A stretch of 64,000 bases of DNA from Rhodococcus opacus (GCF_012396235.1 NZ_JAAXPA010000026.1:56947-120946); one strand, 5' to 3'. Positions 35,114 through 44,460 are shown, counted from the first letter of the stretch. Notes: generated by a model from the sequence alone, not told the origin. A program made the numbers and translations.

Positions 35114-36019
35114 ATGACCACCTACGTGGACGCCTCGGACGGGGTTCGGCTGGCGGTGCACGTGCGGGGCAACGCCGCCGCGCCGACGGTGTTGTGTGTG
35201 CACGGGTTTCCCGATGATCACCGGGTCTGGGACGGGGTGGCGGGCGAGCTCGCGTCGACGTTGCGTGTGGTGACCTTCGATGTGCGGGGGTCGGGCGCGT
35301 CCGGGCAACCGCGACGGATCAGGGACTATCGCCTCGACCAGCTCGCGGACGACATCGGCCGGGTTATCGACGCGGTCTCTCCGGGCCGGCCGGTGCACCT
35401 TCTCGGCCATGACTGGGGTTCGGTACAGGCGTGGCACGTCGCCACAGATCCGGTGCAGCGCCATCGTGTCGCGTCGCTGACCTCGGTGTCCGGTCCGTGC
35501 CTCGATCACGTTCCCTACTGGATCCGGTCCCGGCTCACGGCCGGGCCCCGTGGGTGGAAAGACCTGGTGGGGCAGTGGAAGTCGCCGCTGTACATGGGTT
35601 TCTTCCAGATCCCCTGGATCGCCCCGTTGGTGTGCCGACTGGGTCTGGTCGACGCCGCGATCGCGTTGGCCGCGCACTTCGAAACCGGCTCCCGCCCCGC
35701 AGACGCCCCGGCGCACCGGGCCCGCGACAATCGCGGGGCCCTGGGGATCTACACCGCGAACCTGCTGCCGCGCTTGCTGCGCCCACAGGAGCGCACCACC
35801 CAGGTGCCAGTTCAGGTTCTGGTTCCGCGCCGGGACATCTTCATCACCCCCGCGAGCCAAATCGACATCGGCCGCTGGGCAGTCAATTCGCAGGTCCATT
35901 CCGTCGACGGCGGGCACTGGGTCCCGGCATTCCACCCGACGGCCATCGCCGACCGGGTGCGTTCCTTCATCGACGAGCACGAGCGGTCGAACACCAACCC
36001 GATCGGAGAAGCACGATGA
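35114..36019 (+). CDS. Alpha/beta hydrolase (epoxide-hydrolase/dehalogenase-like)
   Basis: ATG 35114 (MTTYVDASDGVRLAVHVRG) is preferred over a frame extension at 35084. The 301-aa product has the oxyanion motif HGFPDDHRVWDGV (about 31-43), the nucleophile elbow GHDWGS (about 98-103, Asp nucleophile as in epoxide hydrolases and dehalogenases) and a C-terminal GGHW with the catalytic His. It would attack epoxide, ester or halide substrates in the cytoplasm. It overlaps the next gene (ATGA), starting a three-gene redox operon under TetR control. Confidence 0.88.
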   Translation: MTTYVDASDGVRLAVHVRGNAAAPTVLCVHGFPDDHRVWDGVAGELASTLRVVTFDVRGSGASGQPRRIRDYRLDQLADDIGRVIDAVSPGRPVHLLGHDWGSVQAWHVATDPVQRHRVASLTSVSGPCLDHVPYWIRSRLTAGPRGWKDLVGQWKSPLYMGFFQIPWIAPLVCRLGLVDAAIALAAHFETGSRPADAPAHRARDNRGALGIYTANLLPRLLRPQERTTQVPVQVLVPRRDIFITPASQIDIGRWAVNSQVHSVDGGHWVPAFHPTAIADRVRSFIDEHERSNTNPIGEAR

Positions 36020-36888
36020 GCACACACCCCGATACCGACAAGGTCGCCCTCACGGCCCGCAACGTGTCCTGGGACTGGACCGGGTTGCCGATGCACTACT
36101 TCGACGCCAACCCGTTCGCCACGCACTACGCCAACGGGATGAACATGCTCCTGCCCGAGGGTGAGGTGTTCTTCGTCGACGTCTTTCAGCAGGCACTGCC
36201 GCTGATCGAGGACGACGCGGTACGTGAGGACGTGATCGGGTTCATCGGCCAGGAAGCCACCCATTCCTCCTCGCACCAATCACTGCTCGAACATCTGAAT
36301 TCCGAGGGGCTCGACACGGATCCGTACGTCGAGCAGGTTCGGTGGTTTTTCCGGCGTCTCCTCGGCGACCGGGACCTCGCCGGCCGCAAAGCCCATTCCT
36401 GGCTCCTCGAACGGATCGCCGTCGTGGCCGCCCTCGAACACTTCACCTCCTATCTCGGCGACTGGGGACTCAACGCCCGCGCCTGGGACAACGCCCTCGC
36501 GCCGCAGGTCCTCGACCTGCTCCGGTGGCACCTGGCCGAAGAGGTCGAACACCGTCATGTCGCATTCGACCTCTTCACCCACCTCGACGGCCGCTACCCG
36601 CGCCGGGTGCGCACGTGGCTGATCGCCGCGCCCACCCTCGCGATCCTGTGGACCCGCGGCATCCGCTACCTGATGTCCGTCGATCCCGAACTCGCCGAGA
36701 GGGATCGGCGCATCCGGTTCCGTGACGTCCGGCGGACCTGGCGCAAAGGCCTGATGCCGAGCCCGTGGAGCCTGGCCAAGATGTTCGTCGAATACTTCCG
36801 GCCCGGCTACCACCCCTCCCAGTACGGCTCGACCAGCCAAGCGGTCGCCTACCTCGCCTCCTCTCCCGCCGCGCGCGCCGCAGCCTGA
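36016..36888 (+). CDS. PF10118-type metal-dependent hydrolase-like protein
   Basis: The start overlaps the hydrolase stop. The 290-aa product has features of the PF10118 family: WTGLPMHYFDANPFATHYAN near the N-terminus, GQEATHSSSHQ (about 75-85) and HLAEEVEHRHVAFDLF (about 174-189). The E..H and EExxH elements look like a helical di-iron or similar metal site. Family biochemistry is poorly known. Being followed by a flavin/2Fe-2S reductase suggests that it receives electrons, that is, it may be an oxygenase or desaturase-like enzyme rather than a hydrolase. Confidence 0.85.
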   Translation: MSTHPDTDKVALTARNVSWDWTGLPMHYFDANPFATHYANGMNMLLPEGEVFFVDVFQQALPLIEDDAVREDVIGFIGQEATHSSSHQSLLEHLNSEGLDTDPYVEQVRWFFRRLLGDRDLAGRKAHSWLLERIAVVAALEHFTSYLGDWGLNARAWDNALAPQVLDLLRWHLAEEVEHRHVAFDLFTHLDGRYPRRVRTWLIAAPTLAILWTRGIRYLMSVDPELAERDRRIRFRDVRRTWRKGLMPSPWSLAKMFVEYFRPGYHPSQYGSTSQAVAYLASSPAARAAA

Positions 36889-36913
36889 GCCGCAAACGCA
36901 CTGGAGCCCGCTC

Positions 36914-37996
36914 ATGACCGCACACTTCCTCACACCGGTCCCGCCGTCACTGCGCCGGCCGGACAAACCCGACCGGCTGATGTCCGGCTTCCGCCTCGCG
37001 GTCCGCGGCTACGCCGCCGTCACCAGCCGGGCGCGCATCACCGAACCCACCCCCGTCGACCGGGTGCTGCGCCTGCTCGTGGCGGACCGCCGCGTCGAGG
37101 CCGACGGAGTGCTCAGCCTGCGCCTGAAATCTGCGGACGGGTCCGCCCTGCCGCCGTGGCACCCGGGCGCGCACCTGGACCTGACGCTGCCCTCGGGGAA
37201 GGTCCGGCAGTACTCGCTATGCGGCGATCCCGCCGATAGGGGAAGCTACCGGATCGCGGTCCGCCGGATATCCGACGGCGGCGGCGCATCGATCGAAATC
37301 CACGACCAGCTGCCCGCCGGTGCACCGGTCACCGCGGGTGGCCCCCGCAACGCCTTCCCCTTCGCCTACCCGCACCTGGCCCGGGCCGACATCTCCCGGG
37401 TGGTGTTCATCGCCGCAGGCATCGGCATCACCCCCATCCTGCCCATGGTCCGGGCCGCGGCCGCAGCGGGTGTCGACTGGCACCTGACCTACCTCGGCCG
37501 TGACACCGCGACGATGGCATTCCTCGACGAGATCGGCGCACTCGACCCCGATCGAGTCCGGATCCTCACCGGTGCCCGCCGCACGGCTGCCGAACTGTTG
37601 GCACACGCCGGTCCCCGCGCCTCCGTCTACTTCTGCGGACCGCCGGGACTGCTCCCCGACATCCGAACCCGGTTCGACCGGACAGGAGCGGCCGGACTGC
37701 ATTTCGAGAGGTTCAGCCCCGAACCGGTCGTCGGCGGCGAGCCGTTCACGCTTCGCCTCGCCGACACCGCGAAGACCCTCGAGGTCCCGGCGGACAGATC
37801 GGCCCTCGCCGCCGTGCGAGAGGCGATACCCGATGTGCCGTACTCGTGCCAGCAGGGATTCTGCGGCACCTGCCGCGTGCGGGTCCTCTCCGGCGACGTC
37901 GACCACCGCGGACGATCGGCCTTCCTCGACGAACCAGACACGATGCTCATCTGCACCGACCGCGCGAAGTCAGCCTCCCTCACCATCGACCTGTGA
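36914..37996 (+). CDS. Phthalate-dioxygenase-reductase-like ferredoxin reductase
   Basis: The 360-aa product has a flavin domain (RQYSLCGDPADRGSYRIAV at about 97-115), an NAD-binding domain (FIAAGIGITPILPM and YFCGPPGLL) and a C-terminal plant-type [2Fe-2S] ferredoxin domain with CQQGFCGTC and a distal Cys in MLICTDRA. The order FMN-NAD-ferredoxin fits the PDR/VanB class, which passes NAD(P)H electrons to an oxygenase. Located 25 bp after the PF10118 gene, it is the likely electron donor for that protein. An N-terminal extension of about 45 residues precedes the flavin domain. Confidence 0.92.
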   Translation: MTAHFLTPVPPSLRRPDKPDRLMSGFRLAVRGYAAVTSRARITEPTPVDRVLRLLVADRRVEADGVLSLRLKSADGSALPPWHPGAHLDLTLPSGKVRQYSLCGDPADRGSYRIAVRRISDGGGASIEIHDQLPAGAPVTAGGPRNAFPFAYPHLARADISRVVFIAAGIGITPILPMVRAAAAAGVDWHLTYLGRDTATMAFLDEIGALDPDRVRILTGARRTAAELLAHAGPRASVYFCGPPGLLPDIRTRFDRTGAAGLHFERFSPEPVVGGEPFTLRLADTAKTLEVPADRSALAAVREAIPDVPYSCQQGFCGTCRVRVLSGDVDHRGRSAFLDEPDTMLICTDRAKSASLTIDL

Positions 37997-38383
37997 CCGC
38001 CCGGGAACCGGACGCGGCACCCGGTGGGGGTAGGCGCCCGGTCCGGCCACCCCCTGGCATACAGGATTCGGGGAGCGGCGCCGAACCCCCGCAATTCTCG
38101 GTCCTGAAGCGCCCAAGGGGTGATGTCGGTGGTGAGAAAACCGAGCAAATTCACCCTTGGCGAAGGAAACCAGCTGCTTCCGGCGGCGATGTCAGTTTCG
38201 CGGCGGCGGCAGCGAACAACGCGTGCGCATGGGTGGCCCGAATCGACGTGTTCCCGGGCACATTGCTTGAGCAGCCGCTGAACGCCATAGGGGCGCGGTG
38301 GTTTTAGGCGGGGGCGGGCGGGCCTGCCGGGCTGCGAGTTTCCCACTGGGTGCGGACGGGCGACAACCGGACTGTGTGGGTTG
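37997..38383. other. Intergenic stretch between redox operon and convergent TetR gene
   Basis: GC-rich sequence with a possible hairpin near 38000-38045 (CCGGACGCG...GCGCCCGGTCCGG). No gene is recognised. Confidence 0.4.
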
Positions 38384-38995
38384 CTACCGGCCGCGTCGCG
38401 GGCTGGTCGATGTTGCGTCCTCGATCGCGTCATCGACCACGGCGGTGAGTTCGGTGGCGACCCGATCCAGTGCCTGGGTGCTGCGTTGTGCTTTCGCCAG
38501 CAGCAGGGCGCCCTCGAGCGCGGCGATGGACAGGGTGGCGACCGACTGCGCGCGGGACATCCGCACGCCGCGCTGCCACAACGCTGCCGCGATGGTCGAC
38601 TCCCACGAGGTGAAGGCTTCGCCCGCCGCCTGTTTCGCCGCGGGATACTCGCCGCCTTCGAGCGCGCCGGCTGCCACCGGGCATCCGGCGGCATAGTCGG
38701 TGTCGAGGAGTTGCTGACGGAACACGTCGACGATCAGCGCGAGGGTCTGCGCCGGTTCCCCGTCCGCGAGACTGGCGCTGATCATCGATCCCATGAGGCC
38801 GCCCGCGCGGCGGGTGGCCTCCTCGGCCAGTTGCGGTTTGCCGCCGGGGAAGTGGTGGTAGATCGAGCCCCGGGGGGCGTGTGCGTGGTCGATCACATCC
38901 GCCAGCGAGGTCGCGTCGACGCCGCGTTCGCGGAACAGGGTCACCGCGCTGAGCATCATGTTCTCGCGTGCCGACGTGCGTGTGCCCATGCCCAC
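38384..38995 (-). CDS. TetR-family repressor of the adjacent MFS exporter
   Basis: ATG 38995 follows GAGGG at good spacing. The 203-aa product has a TetR HTH (about 10-58: MMLSAVTLFRERGVDATSLADVIDHAHAPRGSIYHHFPGGKP) and a ligand domain with AAGCPVAAGAL, in the same subgroup as the TetR at 34.3 kb. It is divergent from the MFS gene. Two copies of TATGC-N6-GCATA lie in the shared 205-bp region, one near each gene, indicating repression of both. Confidence 0.92.
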   Translation of the reverse strand: MGMGTRTSARENMMLSAVTLFRERGVDATSLADVIDHAHAPRGSIYHHFPGGKPQLAEEATRRAGGLMGSMISASLADGEPAQTLALIVDVFRQQLLDTDYAAGCPVAAGALEGGEYPAAKQAAGEAFTSWESTIAAALWQRGVRMSRAQSVATLSIAALEGALLLAKAQRSTQALDRVATELTAVVDDAIEDATSTSPRRGR

Positions 38996-39015
38996 CCTCG
39001 CTGAGTGCCGATTCC

Positions 39016-39176
39016 TATGCCGTTCAGCATAGCTTTTCCTGCCCGAACGCCGCGGGCGATATGTAGCGCTCGAGGGCTCCCGCTGTCATAACTGCCTGAG
39101 AGTCAGTATCTCCCGGCATTGACTGATACTAATAGTTACAGTTACTGTTCCCTCAGAAATATGCTGACCGGCATAT
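39016..39176. promoter_or_regulatory. Divergent TetR/MFS control region with two operators
   Basis: Site 1 is TATGC-CGTTCA-GCATA (39016-39031) next to the tetR start. Site 2 is ATATGC-TGACCG-GCATAT (39159-39176) just before the MFS gene. A candidate MFS promoter is TTGACT (39119-39124), an 18-nt spacer, then TACTGT (39143-39148), so site 2 would block initiation or early elongation. Confidence 0.65.
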
Positions 39177-39200
39177 CAGTGACGAGGAGTCGATTCCACC

Positions 39201-40820
39201 ATGTCCCACTCGACGGTTGTTCACTCCGCCGCGCATCGGGCCCCCGCGACCGGACCGGGCCGGCGGGGCCGCTACCTCGCGCTCGTCGTGATCTGCCTGG
39301 CGGAATTGCTGGTGGTGCTCGACAACACCATCGTCAACGTCGCGCTGCCCTCGATCGGGGTGCAGCTGCACACCGATATGAGCGGTTTGCAGTGGGTGGT
39401 CGACGCCTACACACTGACCTTCGCGGGCCTGTTGCTGGCGTTCGGGCACCTCGGCGACCGGTACGGCCGGCGCACGCTGATGATGATCGGACTGGCTGGT
39501 GTCGCGGTCATGTCCGTCGGCGGCGCACTCGCCACCGACCTCGGCCAGGTGATCGCCGCCCGCGCCGCGATGGGCGTGTTCGCCGCCGCCGTGTTCCCGG
39601 CCACCCTCGCGCTGATCATCAATATCTTCACCGATGCCAGGGAACGGGCCATCGCCATCGCCGCCTGGACGGCGATGGCCGGATTCGCCATCGCGATCGG
39701 CCCCACCGCCGGGGGGTGGCTGCTCGAGCACTTCTCCTGGCACTCGGTGTTCTGGATCAACGTGCCGGTCGCCGTGCTCGTCCTGATTCTCACCCGGGCG
39801 CTCGTCCCGGAATCGAAGGCGGCGCACGTCGGCAGGCTCGATCTGCTCGGAATCGCCCTGTCCCTGGTGAGCGTCACCGCGCTGGTGTGGACGATCATCG
39901 AGGCGCCGCATCGGGGTTGGCTGTCCCCGATCAGCCTGGTCGGCTACGCGTTCGCCCTGGTGTGCTTCGCGGCGTTCGTCCGGTGGGAGCTGCGGACCGC
40001 CTTCCCCGTGCTGAACATGCAGCTCTTCCGGATCAGGCGGTTCTCCCTGCCGGCGTTGGCGATCGCGGTCGCCTACTTCAGCATGTTCGGGTTCCTGTTC
40101 ATGATCACCCAGTACTTCCAGGGGGTGATGGAGTTGACACCGCTGCAGTTCGGGCTGCACTCGTTACCGTTCGCCGCGGCCATCGCGATCGGGGCGCCGC
40201 TGGCCACGCTGATCGCCCAGAAGGTCGGCACCACCGCGGTCATCGTGTTCGGCCTGGTGGTGATGAGTATCGGAATGTTCATCGCCGGCCAAGTGAAGGT
40301 CGAGACGCCCTACCTGGGACCGGTGGTCATCTCGATGGTGCTGATGGGGCTCGGTCTGGCCATCGTCCAGGGCCCGGCCACCGAATCCATCATGTCGTCG
40401 GTGCCGCCCGAGGAGGCCGGGGCGGGTTCGGCGGTCAACGACACCACCCGCGAGGCCGGCGGCACCCTCGGCGTCGCGGTGCTCGGGTCGATCGTGGCGT
40501 CGGTGTACACGAGCGAGGTCGGCCCGCGGATCGATGCCATCCCGGACTTGCTGATGACCCCGTACGAGAAGAGCTTCGCCCGCGAAACCGTCATCAGCGT
40601 GCTCGAGATCGTCCACCGCCCGACCAATCCCGCGTTTGCGCAACAGAAGGCCGACCTGATCTACGCGATGAAATCCGCGTGCCTGGAAGGCTTCCAACTC
40701 GCCTCCTACCTCACCGTCTCGGCCTCGCTGCTGGTCGCGGTCGCGGTCGCCGTCTTTCTGCCGTGGAAGCCCGCAGGCGACTCCGTCCTCCTCGTCCGGA
40801 GGGAACGCCCCGAAAAGTGA
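39201..40820 (+). CDS. MFS drug:H+ antiporter, DHA2 (EmrB/QacA) family
   Basis: ATG start with ACGAGGAG upstream. The 539-aa product has 14 predicted membrane helices, the family motif LDNTIVNVALP in helix 1 (about 41-51), motif A GHLGDRYGRR between helices 2 and 3, and motif C near GFAIAIGPTAGGWL. These transporters export toxic organics using the proton gradient. Regulation by the divergent TetR is strongly suggested by paired operators. The substrate is unknown; products or substrates of the nearby redox operon are possible. Confidence 0.93.
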   Translation: MSHSTVVHSAAHRAPATGPGRRGRYLALVVICLAELLVVLDNTIVNVALPSIGVQLHTDMSGLQWVVDAYTLTFAGLLLAFGHLGDRYGRRTLMMIGLAGVAVMSVGGALATDLGQVIAARAAMGVFAAAVFPATLALIINIFTDARERAIAIAAWTAMAGFAIAIGPTAGGWLLEHFSWHSVFWINVPVAVLVLILTRALVPESKAAHVGRLDLLGIALSLVSVTALVWTIIEAPHRGWLSPISLVGYAFALVCFAAFVRWELRTAFPVLNMQLFRIRRFSLPALAIAVAYFSMFGFLFMITQYFQGVMELTPLQFGLHSLPFAAAIAIGAPLATLIAQKVGTTAVIVFGLVVMSIGMFIAGQVKVETPYLGPVVISMVLMGLGLAIVQGPATESIMSSVPPEEAGAGSAVNDTTREAGGTLGVAVLGSIVASVYTSEVGPRIDAIPDLLMTPYEKSFARETVISVLEIVHRPTNPAFAQQKADLIYAMKSACLEGFQLASYLTVSASLLVAVAVAVFLPWKPAGDSVLLVRRERPEK

Positions 40821-40885
40821 TCCGGAGGGCAGTGCGCGAGCCCACTCGAATCCGGTTCCGGTTTCCTGCGTCTGGTCACACACCT

Positions 40886-41307
40886 TCATCGCTTGTCACC
40901 GTGACGGCGTATCAGCGTGACACATCGGCCTCTCACGTATTCCATGTCGATGACGAGGTGGTAGTCGCCGGGATTGATCGACCACGGGACCGTGCGCCGA
41001 CCGTGAAATCGGGTCATGGCGTCCGCGGAGGACACATGGGTGGCGTGGCCCATGGCGGTTACGCTCCATCCGATTCGGGTGATCGGATCGAGGTCCCCCG
41101 CTTCGAATGCGAGAAACTCCCCATCGAAGCGTTCGAACCACTCGTCGTCGGTGGGGATGACGACTCCGCCCCGACGGCGGCGAAGGTCACCGGACGCAGC
41201 GCCGGCGCCGCGTTCTCGGTGAAGACCATTCGCCCCACCGGAACCGACCGCAGCAGGCGTATGCACTCGGCCACGGGGAGCACCGAGTCCGGGGCTGTCG
41301 TGGTCAT
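40886..41307 (-). pseudogene. Frameshifted pyridoxamine-5'-phosphate-oxidase-like flavoprotein
   Basis: The 5' part reads MTTTAPDSVLPVAECIRLLR then VGRMVFTENAAPALRPVTFAA. After a shift near 41172 the family continues in another frame: VVIPTDDEWFERFDGEFLAFEAGDLDPITRIGWSVTAMG and ending MEYVRGRCVTLI. Joined, this is a complete small PNPOx-fold protein of the actinobacterial stress-linked type. One missing base in GTCGGGGCGGAG explains the break. No other damage is seen, so the event is recent or is a sequencing artefact. Confidence 0.85.
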
Positions 41308-42227
41308 GACGGTCTCCTCGGCTCGAAGGGTCCGATCAGTACAACAATCACCTCACCCCCGGGTGTGGCAACAGAGGACAAGGTCACCCCGACCCGCCGG
41401 TCCCCGAGTCACGACCGGGTCCAGGTGCACCGGGGGTTGGGTTTCGCGGTCGGCGACGGGGTGTCTGGTGTTCGCCGACGATGGTGACCTCGAACCGGGC
41501 CACCAGGCGAGCATCGGGGTGCTGCGCGCCGGCGCCCTCACCGACGTCATCCGGACGGTTGCGCAACGCACAGCACCGATACCTGTCCTCGATGAAGATC
41601 CGGTGACGAAAGATCACCGATCGCAGGTACGAGAACCGTTACCGACGGTGTCCTCGACCAGGGTGGGGTGCCATCGCGGGCCGTCCGGACGGATCGAGGT
41701 TGCAGACCGTCTGTTCGCGCCGGTTGTGACACCCCCGAACAGCGGTCGGGCCGGGGGCGGTCGTGACTTCACACCCTCGGCCTGATCTCTGCTTCACAAG
41801 GTGACCGTGACCCGCGGTTTCCTTGATCCGCACCCCTTAGGATACGCCGTCCGCAACCGTTCCGATCGGTGGATCTCGCCGATGTTCGCGGCCATCGGGC
41901 AGGGGTTTTTCGATCCTGCGGGGACGGTGGGTACGCGGATCGTGCGACGGCGGTGTCGGTTCTCGTCCTCCGTTTCGTCCGGGTCGTGGCCGACTTGGGC
42001 TGATGGTGCGGTTTCTCCGGGGTTCTTCGCTCCAGGTTTCTGCGGGGTTGCTGCCGTGTCGTTGTGTGCCAGCGGTTTACACGCGCCGGTCGGGAAGAAT
42101 CCGGTCGGATGTGCAGTCCGAGGGTGGGATTCGACCGGCGCCGTTTCCCCGGGGACGCCGTCGGGTACTTGTGCGGTGAGGTGTCCCGTCCGGGCCCGCA
42201 TGCCGGGTTGATGAGGTGAGGTGTGCC
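41308..42227. other. Long gap carrying repeat copy C
   Basis: No intact gene is recognised on either strand. The only structured element is repeat copy C at 41958-42044. A minus-strand frame over it has coding-like bias but no start or domain. Confidence 0.45.
41958..42044 (-). repeat. Dispersed repeat, copy C
   Basis: Read on the minus strand it contains GAAACCTGGAGCGAAGAACC and CCGGAGAAACCGCACCATCA, followed by a GGCCACGACCCGGACGAA segment. It matches copies A and B near 2.3-2.7 kb, 39 kb away, in inverted orientation. Confidence 0.7.
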
Positions 42228-42734
42228 ATGTCGTCCGATGCGATCGTGATCTTGAAGAACGATCATAAGGAGATCCGGAAGTTGTTCCGCTCCTTCCGCG
42301 GCGCGGGGGAGAACGCGGACAAGGAGAAGGGCACGATCGTCGAGAAGATCATCGAGGCCTTGACCGTGCACACCTACATCGAGAACGAGGGCATGTATCC
42401 GCGGGTCCGCGAGCTCGTCCCGGAACTCGAGGACGACATCCTCGAGTCGTATGAGGAGCATCATGTCGCCGACGTTCTGGTCACGGAGTTGGCGACGATG
42501 TCGCCCGGGGACGAGCGTTTCGATGCCAAGACCACGGTGCTGATCGAGAACGTCGAACACCACATCCAGGAGGAGGAGGACGAGTGGTTCCCGCAGGTGC
42601 GTGAACATCTCGGCCGCAAGAAGCTGCAGGAGATCGGCGCGGAGTTGCTCGAGTTGAAGTCGAAGGCACCGACTTCTCCTGCGCAACCGTCCGCCCTGCA
42701 GAAGGCCCTCGACGCGGTCCTGGAAGAGTCGTGA
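42228..42734 (+). CDS. Hemerythrin-domain protein
   Basis: ATG start with GAGGTGAGG upstream. The 168-aa product has the metal-binding His/Glu pattern of hemerythrins: NDHKEIRKLF (about 11-20), HTYIENEGMYP, YEEHHVADVL and EHHIQEEEDEWFP. A non-heme di-iron site for O2, NO or peroxide sensing or scavenging is expected. A helical tail rich in Lys/Ala follows. It lies in a stress-type gene neighbourhood (PNPOx-like, Hsp20, MerR). Confidence 0.92.
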   Translation: MSSDAIVILKNDHKEIRKLFRSFRGAGENADKEKGTIVEKIIEALTVHTYIENEGMYPRVRELVPELEDDILESYEEHHVADVLVTELATMSPGDERFDAKTTVLIENVEHHIQEEEDEWFPQVREHLGRKKLQEIGAELLELKSKAPTSPAQPSALQKALDAVLEES

Positions 42735-43259
42735 TTCGGGGGGCGCACTATGCGGATCGGTTCGTGGATGCTGTTCCGTGTTCCGTGTTCCGTGTTCGGT
42801 GTTCGGTGTTTGGTGCTCTGCCGTCGATGCCGAGCGACCGCTGAGTCGGAGGGTGTCCGCCGGCATGCCCGAACGGGACGCGTCGGCGGGCTTCCGGCAC
42901 GGGAGCGTTCCGGTGGGGACTGGGGGCTTCTCGTCGAAAGCGCTGAGATCCTGGAGTATGCAGGAGCGTCCGGATGCATCTTTGTTGACTGCCTCGAGAC
43001 TGGCGCAGCCGGACACCTCGTGCCGCGGCAGCCGAGGGGAGTACCAGGGCGTGCTCGGCTCGGCTGATTTGGCCGATATCGCCGAGGTCAAGGTGAGACG
43101 GGAGAGCGAGTAGGACACCCGAGCTTGGACCGGCGGCCGTCGATCGGTCCACCGATGGCGAGAGTTTGCGGACGGTGGTCGTCGCGTTCGGGCCGATCTC
43201 GGGGTGCCGATGGCCAAGTCGGCGGCGGCGGTGATGACCGGGTCCGCTTCGGTGCTCGC
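42735..43259. other. Gap with 7-bp tandem repeats
   Basis: Six 7-bp units (three TTCCGTG, two TTCGGTG, one TTTGGTG) run from 42774 to 42815. Several overlapping frames exist but none is convincing. No gene is supported. Confidence 0.5.
42774..42815 (+). repeat. Six-unit 7-bp tandem repeat
   Basis: Perfect to near-perfect tandem TTCCGTG/TTCGGTG/TTTGGTG units. This is a slippage-prone microsatellite-like tract 40 bp after the hemerythrin stop codon. Confidence 0.9.
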
Positions 43260-43396
43260 CGAGACTGCCCGCGGCGGCGTCGGAGATTCTTGGCGCCTTC
43301 TTTTCGAATCGCCCTGATCGCGCAGTTCCTCGTACCGTGCAGTTGCTCGTACAGTTCTTGGTCTTCGAGCTGGGGTTGTGAATCTTTGCGTGGCAT
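43260..43396 (-). pseudogene. Degraded DUF7218-like small protein
   Basis: The frame starts MPRKDSQPQLEDQELYEQL, matching the N-terminus of small actinobacterial proteins that continue with a YEKLRDEGNSKEKAARISNAA-type sequence. Here the continuation is split over two other frames (YEELRDQGDSK, then EKKAPRISDAAAG). Two indels are needed, plus a small duplication around YEQL/YEEL. The family name is from memory; the frame breaks are visible. Confidence 0.55.
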
Positions 43397-43547
43397 GGGT
43401 GGTGTCCGGCGGGCGTGATCGGCACGGTGTGGCCGAGATGGTTACCCTGGCGCTGGCCGGTCATTCCGCGCAAGCCCACCATGGCCGGGGACACAGCTTC
43501 CGTTCGCGCGGCCACTGATCACCGTCGGAGGAAAGAGGACACGACAC

Positions 43548-43775
43548 ATGAGCACGCCGGAGGACGAGGGACACTCGGGACGGGGGGAGGTCGGTGACGA
43601 ACGCTGCACCGATGGTCCTGCCGAGCGGGCCGAGTACAGGAAGGAATTGTCGGATCTGGTCGACGATATCGAGGATCGAGTCGCCGAGAAACGCCGATCC
43701 GAGGCCGTGCCCGGTGACGCGGCCGAGCGTGCGGACACGATCCCGGTCGACGCCGGTGACGAAGCACCAGATTAA
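43548..43775 (+). CDS. Small acidic hypothetical protein
   Basis: ATG start with GGAGGAAAGAGG about 9 nt upstream. The 75-aa product is strongly charged (EDEGHSGRGEVGDERC; RKELSDLVDDIEDRVAEKRR), probably one long helix flanked by disorder. No family was recognised. It resembles small stress-island proteins by size and charge only. Confidence 0.6.
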   Translation: MSTPEDEGHSGRGEVGDERCTDGPAERAEYRKELSDLVDDIEDRVAEKRRSEAVPGDAAERADTIPVDAGDEAPD

Positions 43776-44009
43776 CGGCTGCCGACCTTCTCGCGTGGTC
43801 GCACGCCCCAGGCTTCCCGAGTGGGTGTCGACATGGTTTTTGTCCTGGTTCGCGATCGGATCGTCCAGTGTGCCTGGTGAAGTCGGCAATTCGCCGCCGC
43901 CACTGGCTGGGGGGCGGTCCGGGAAAGCGGAGGCCCGTGGTTGTGGACGGGTATCCGACGTCGCACCGATCGAGGTCACGCTTCGGTGTGATGGGGTTCA
44001 GGTGCCGAG

Positions 44010-44231
44010 CTAGAGCCGTTTCCGGGCAACGGCTTTCATTGCCTCCACCGCCTCCGGACGAAGCGGCATCGACGGATTGCCGTCGAGGTGCTCGGTGAGT
44101 CGGCGAAAGTACTCGGCGCTACTCATCCCGAAGCGGTGTTCGATCTCGTCTGCGGGGCCGCAGCCATAGGCCGACCATCGCAACGCGAATTCCACCATCC
44201 GAGCCGGATTGGGGGCAGGTGCCGCTGTCAT
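44010..44231 (-). CDS. DUF3263-like small HTH protein
   Basis: The 73-aa product reads MVEFALRWSAYGCGPADEIEHRFGMSSAEYFRRLTEHLDGNP, matching the DUF3263 pattern (aromatic-rich helix, then an HTH with F-x-M-S/T and YF/Y). Such small mycobacterial proteins are thought to bind DNA. It is divergent from the first MerR gene; the 229-bp gap between them may carry shared promoters. Confidence 0.65.
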   Translation of the reverse strand: MTAAPAPNPARMVEFALRWSAYGCGPADEIEHRFGMSSAEYFRRLTEHLDGNPSMPLRPEAVEAMKAVARKRL

Positions 44232-44460
44232 GTTCTTCCTCTCGTTCTCGGCGGGGTGCCCGGTGGGTTCGTGCCCTCTGACTGTGTGCCTTCACCCGGT
44301 ATGCGGGGTGCCGTTGTGCCCCACGGATGTGGTCGACGGTGCCGCGACCGGACGCGCGACCCGGCGCTGCGCAACGGTGGTGGCGGACCGGGCCGCGCAC
44401 AAGGGCGGCTGGGGCGGTGCTCGCGTATCGTGAGGCAAGAAGGAACCTTCCAAAGACCCT

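Noticed and set aside
39153..40160. 335-codon minus-strand frame opposite the MFS gene
   Set aside because: His/Asp/Gln-rich antisense shadow; the MFS motifs and operators support the plus strand.
42774..42815. Possible CRISPR-like repeat
   Set aside because: Units are only 7 bp and directly adjacent without spacers; this is a microsatellite tract and no cas gene is present.
41769..43217. 482-codon minus-strand frame
   Set aside because: It overlaps the clear hemerythrin gene and includes repetitive Thr/Glu/Asn segments created by the 7-bp repeats.
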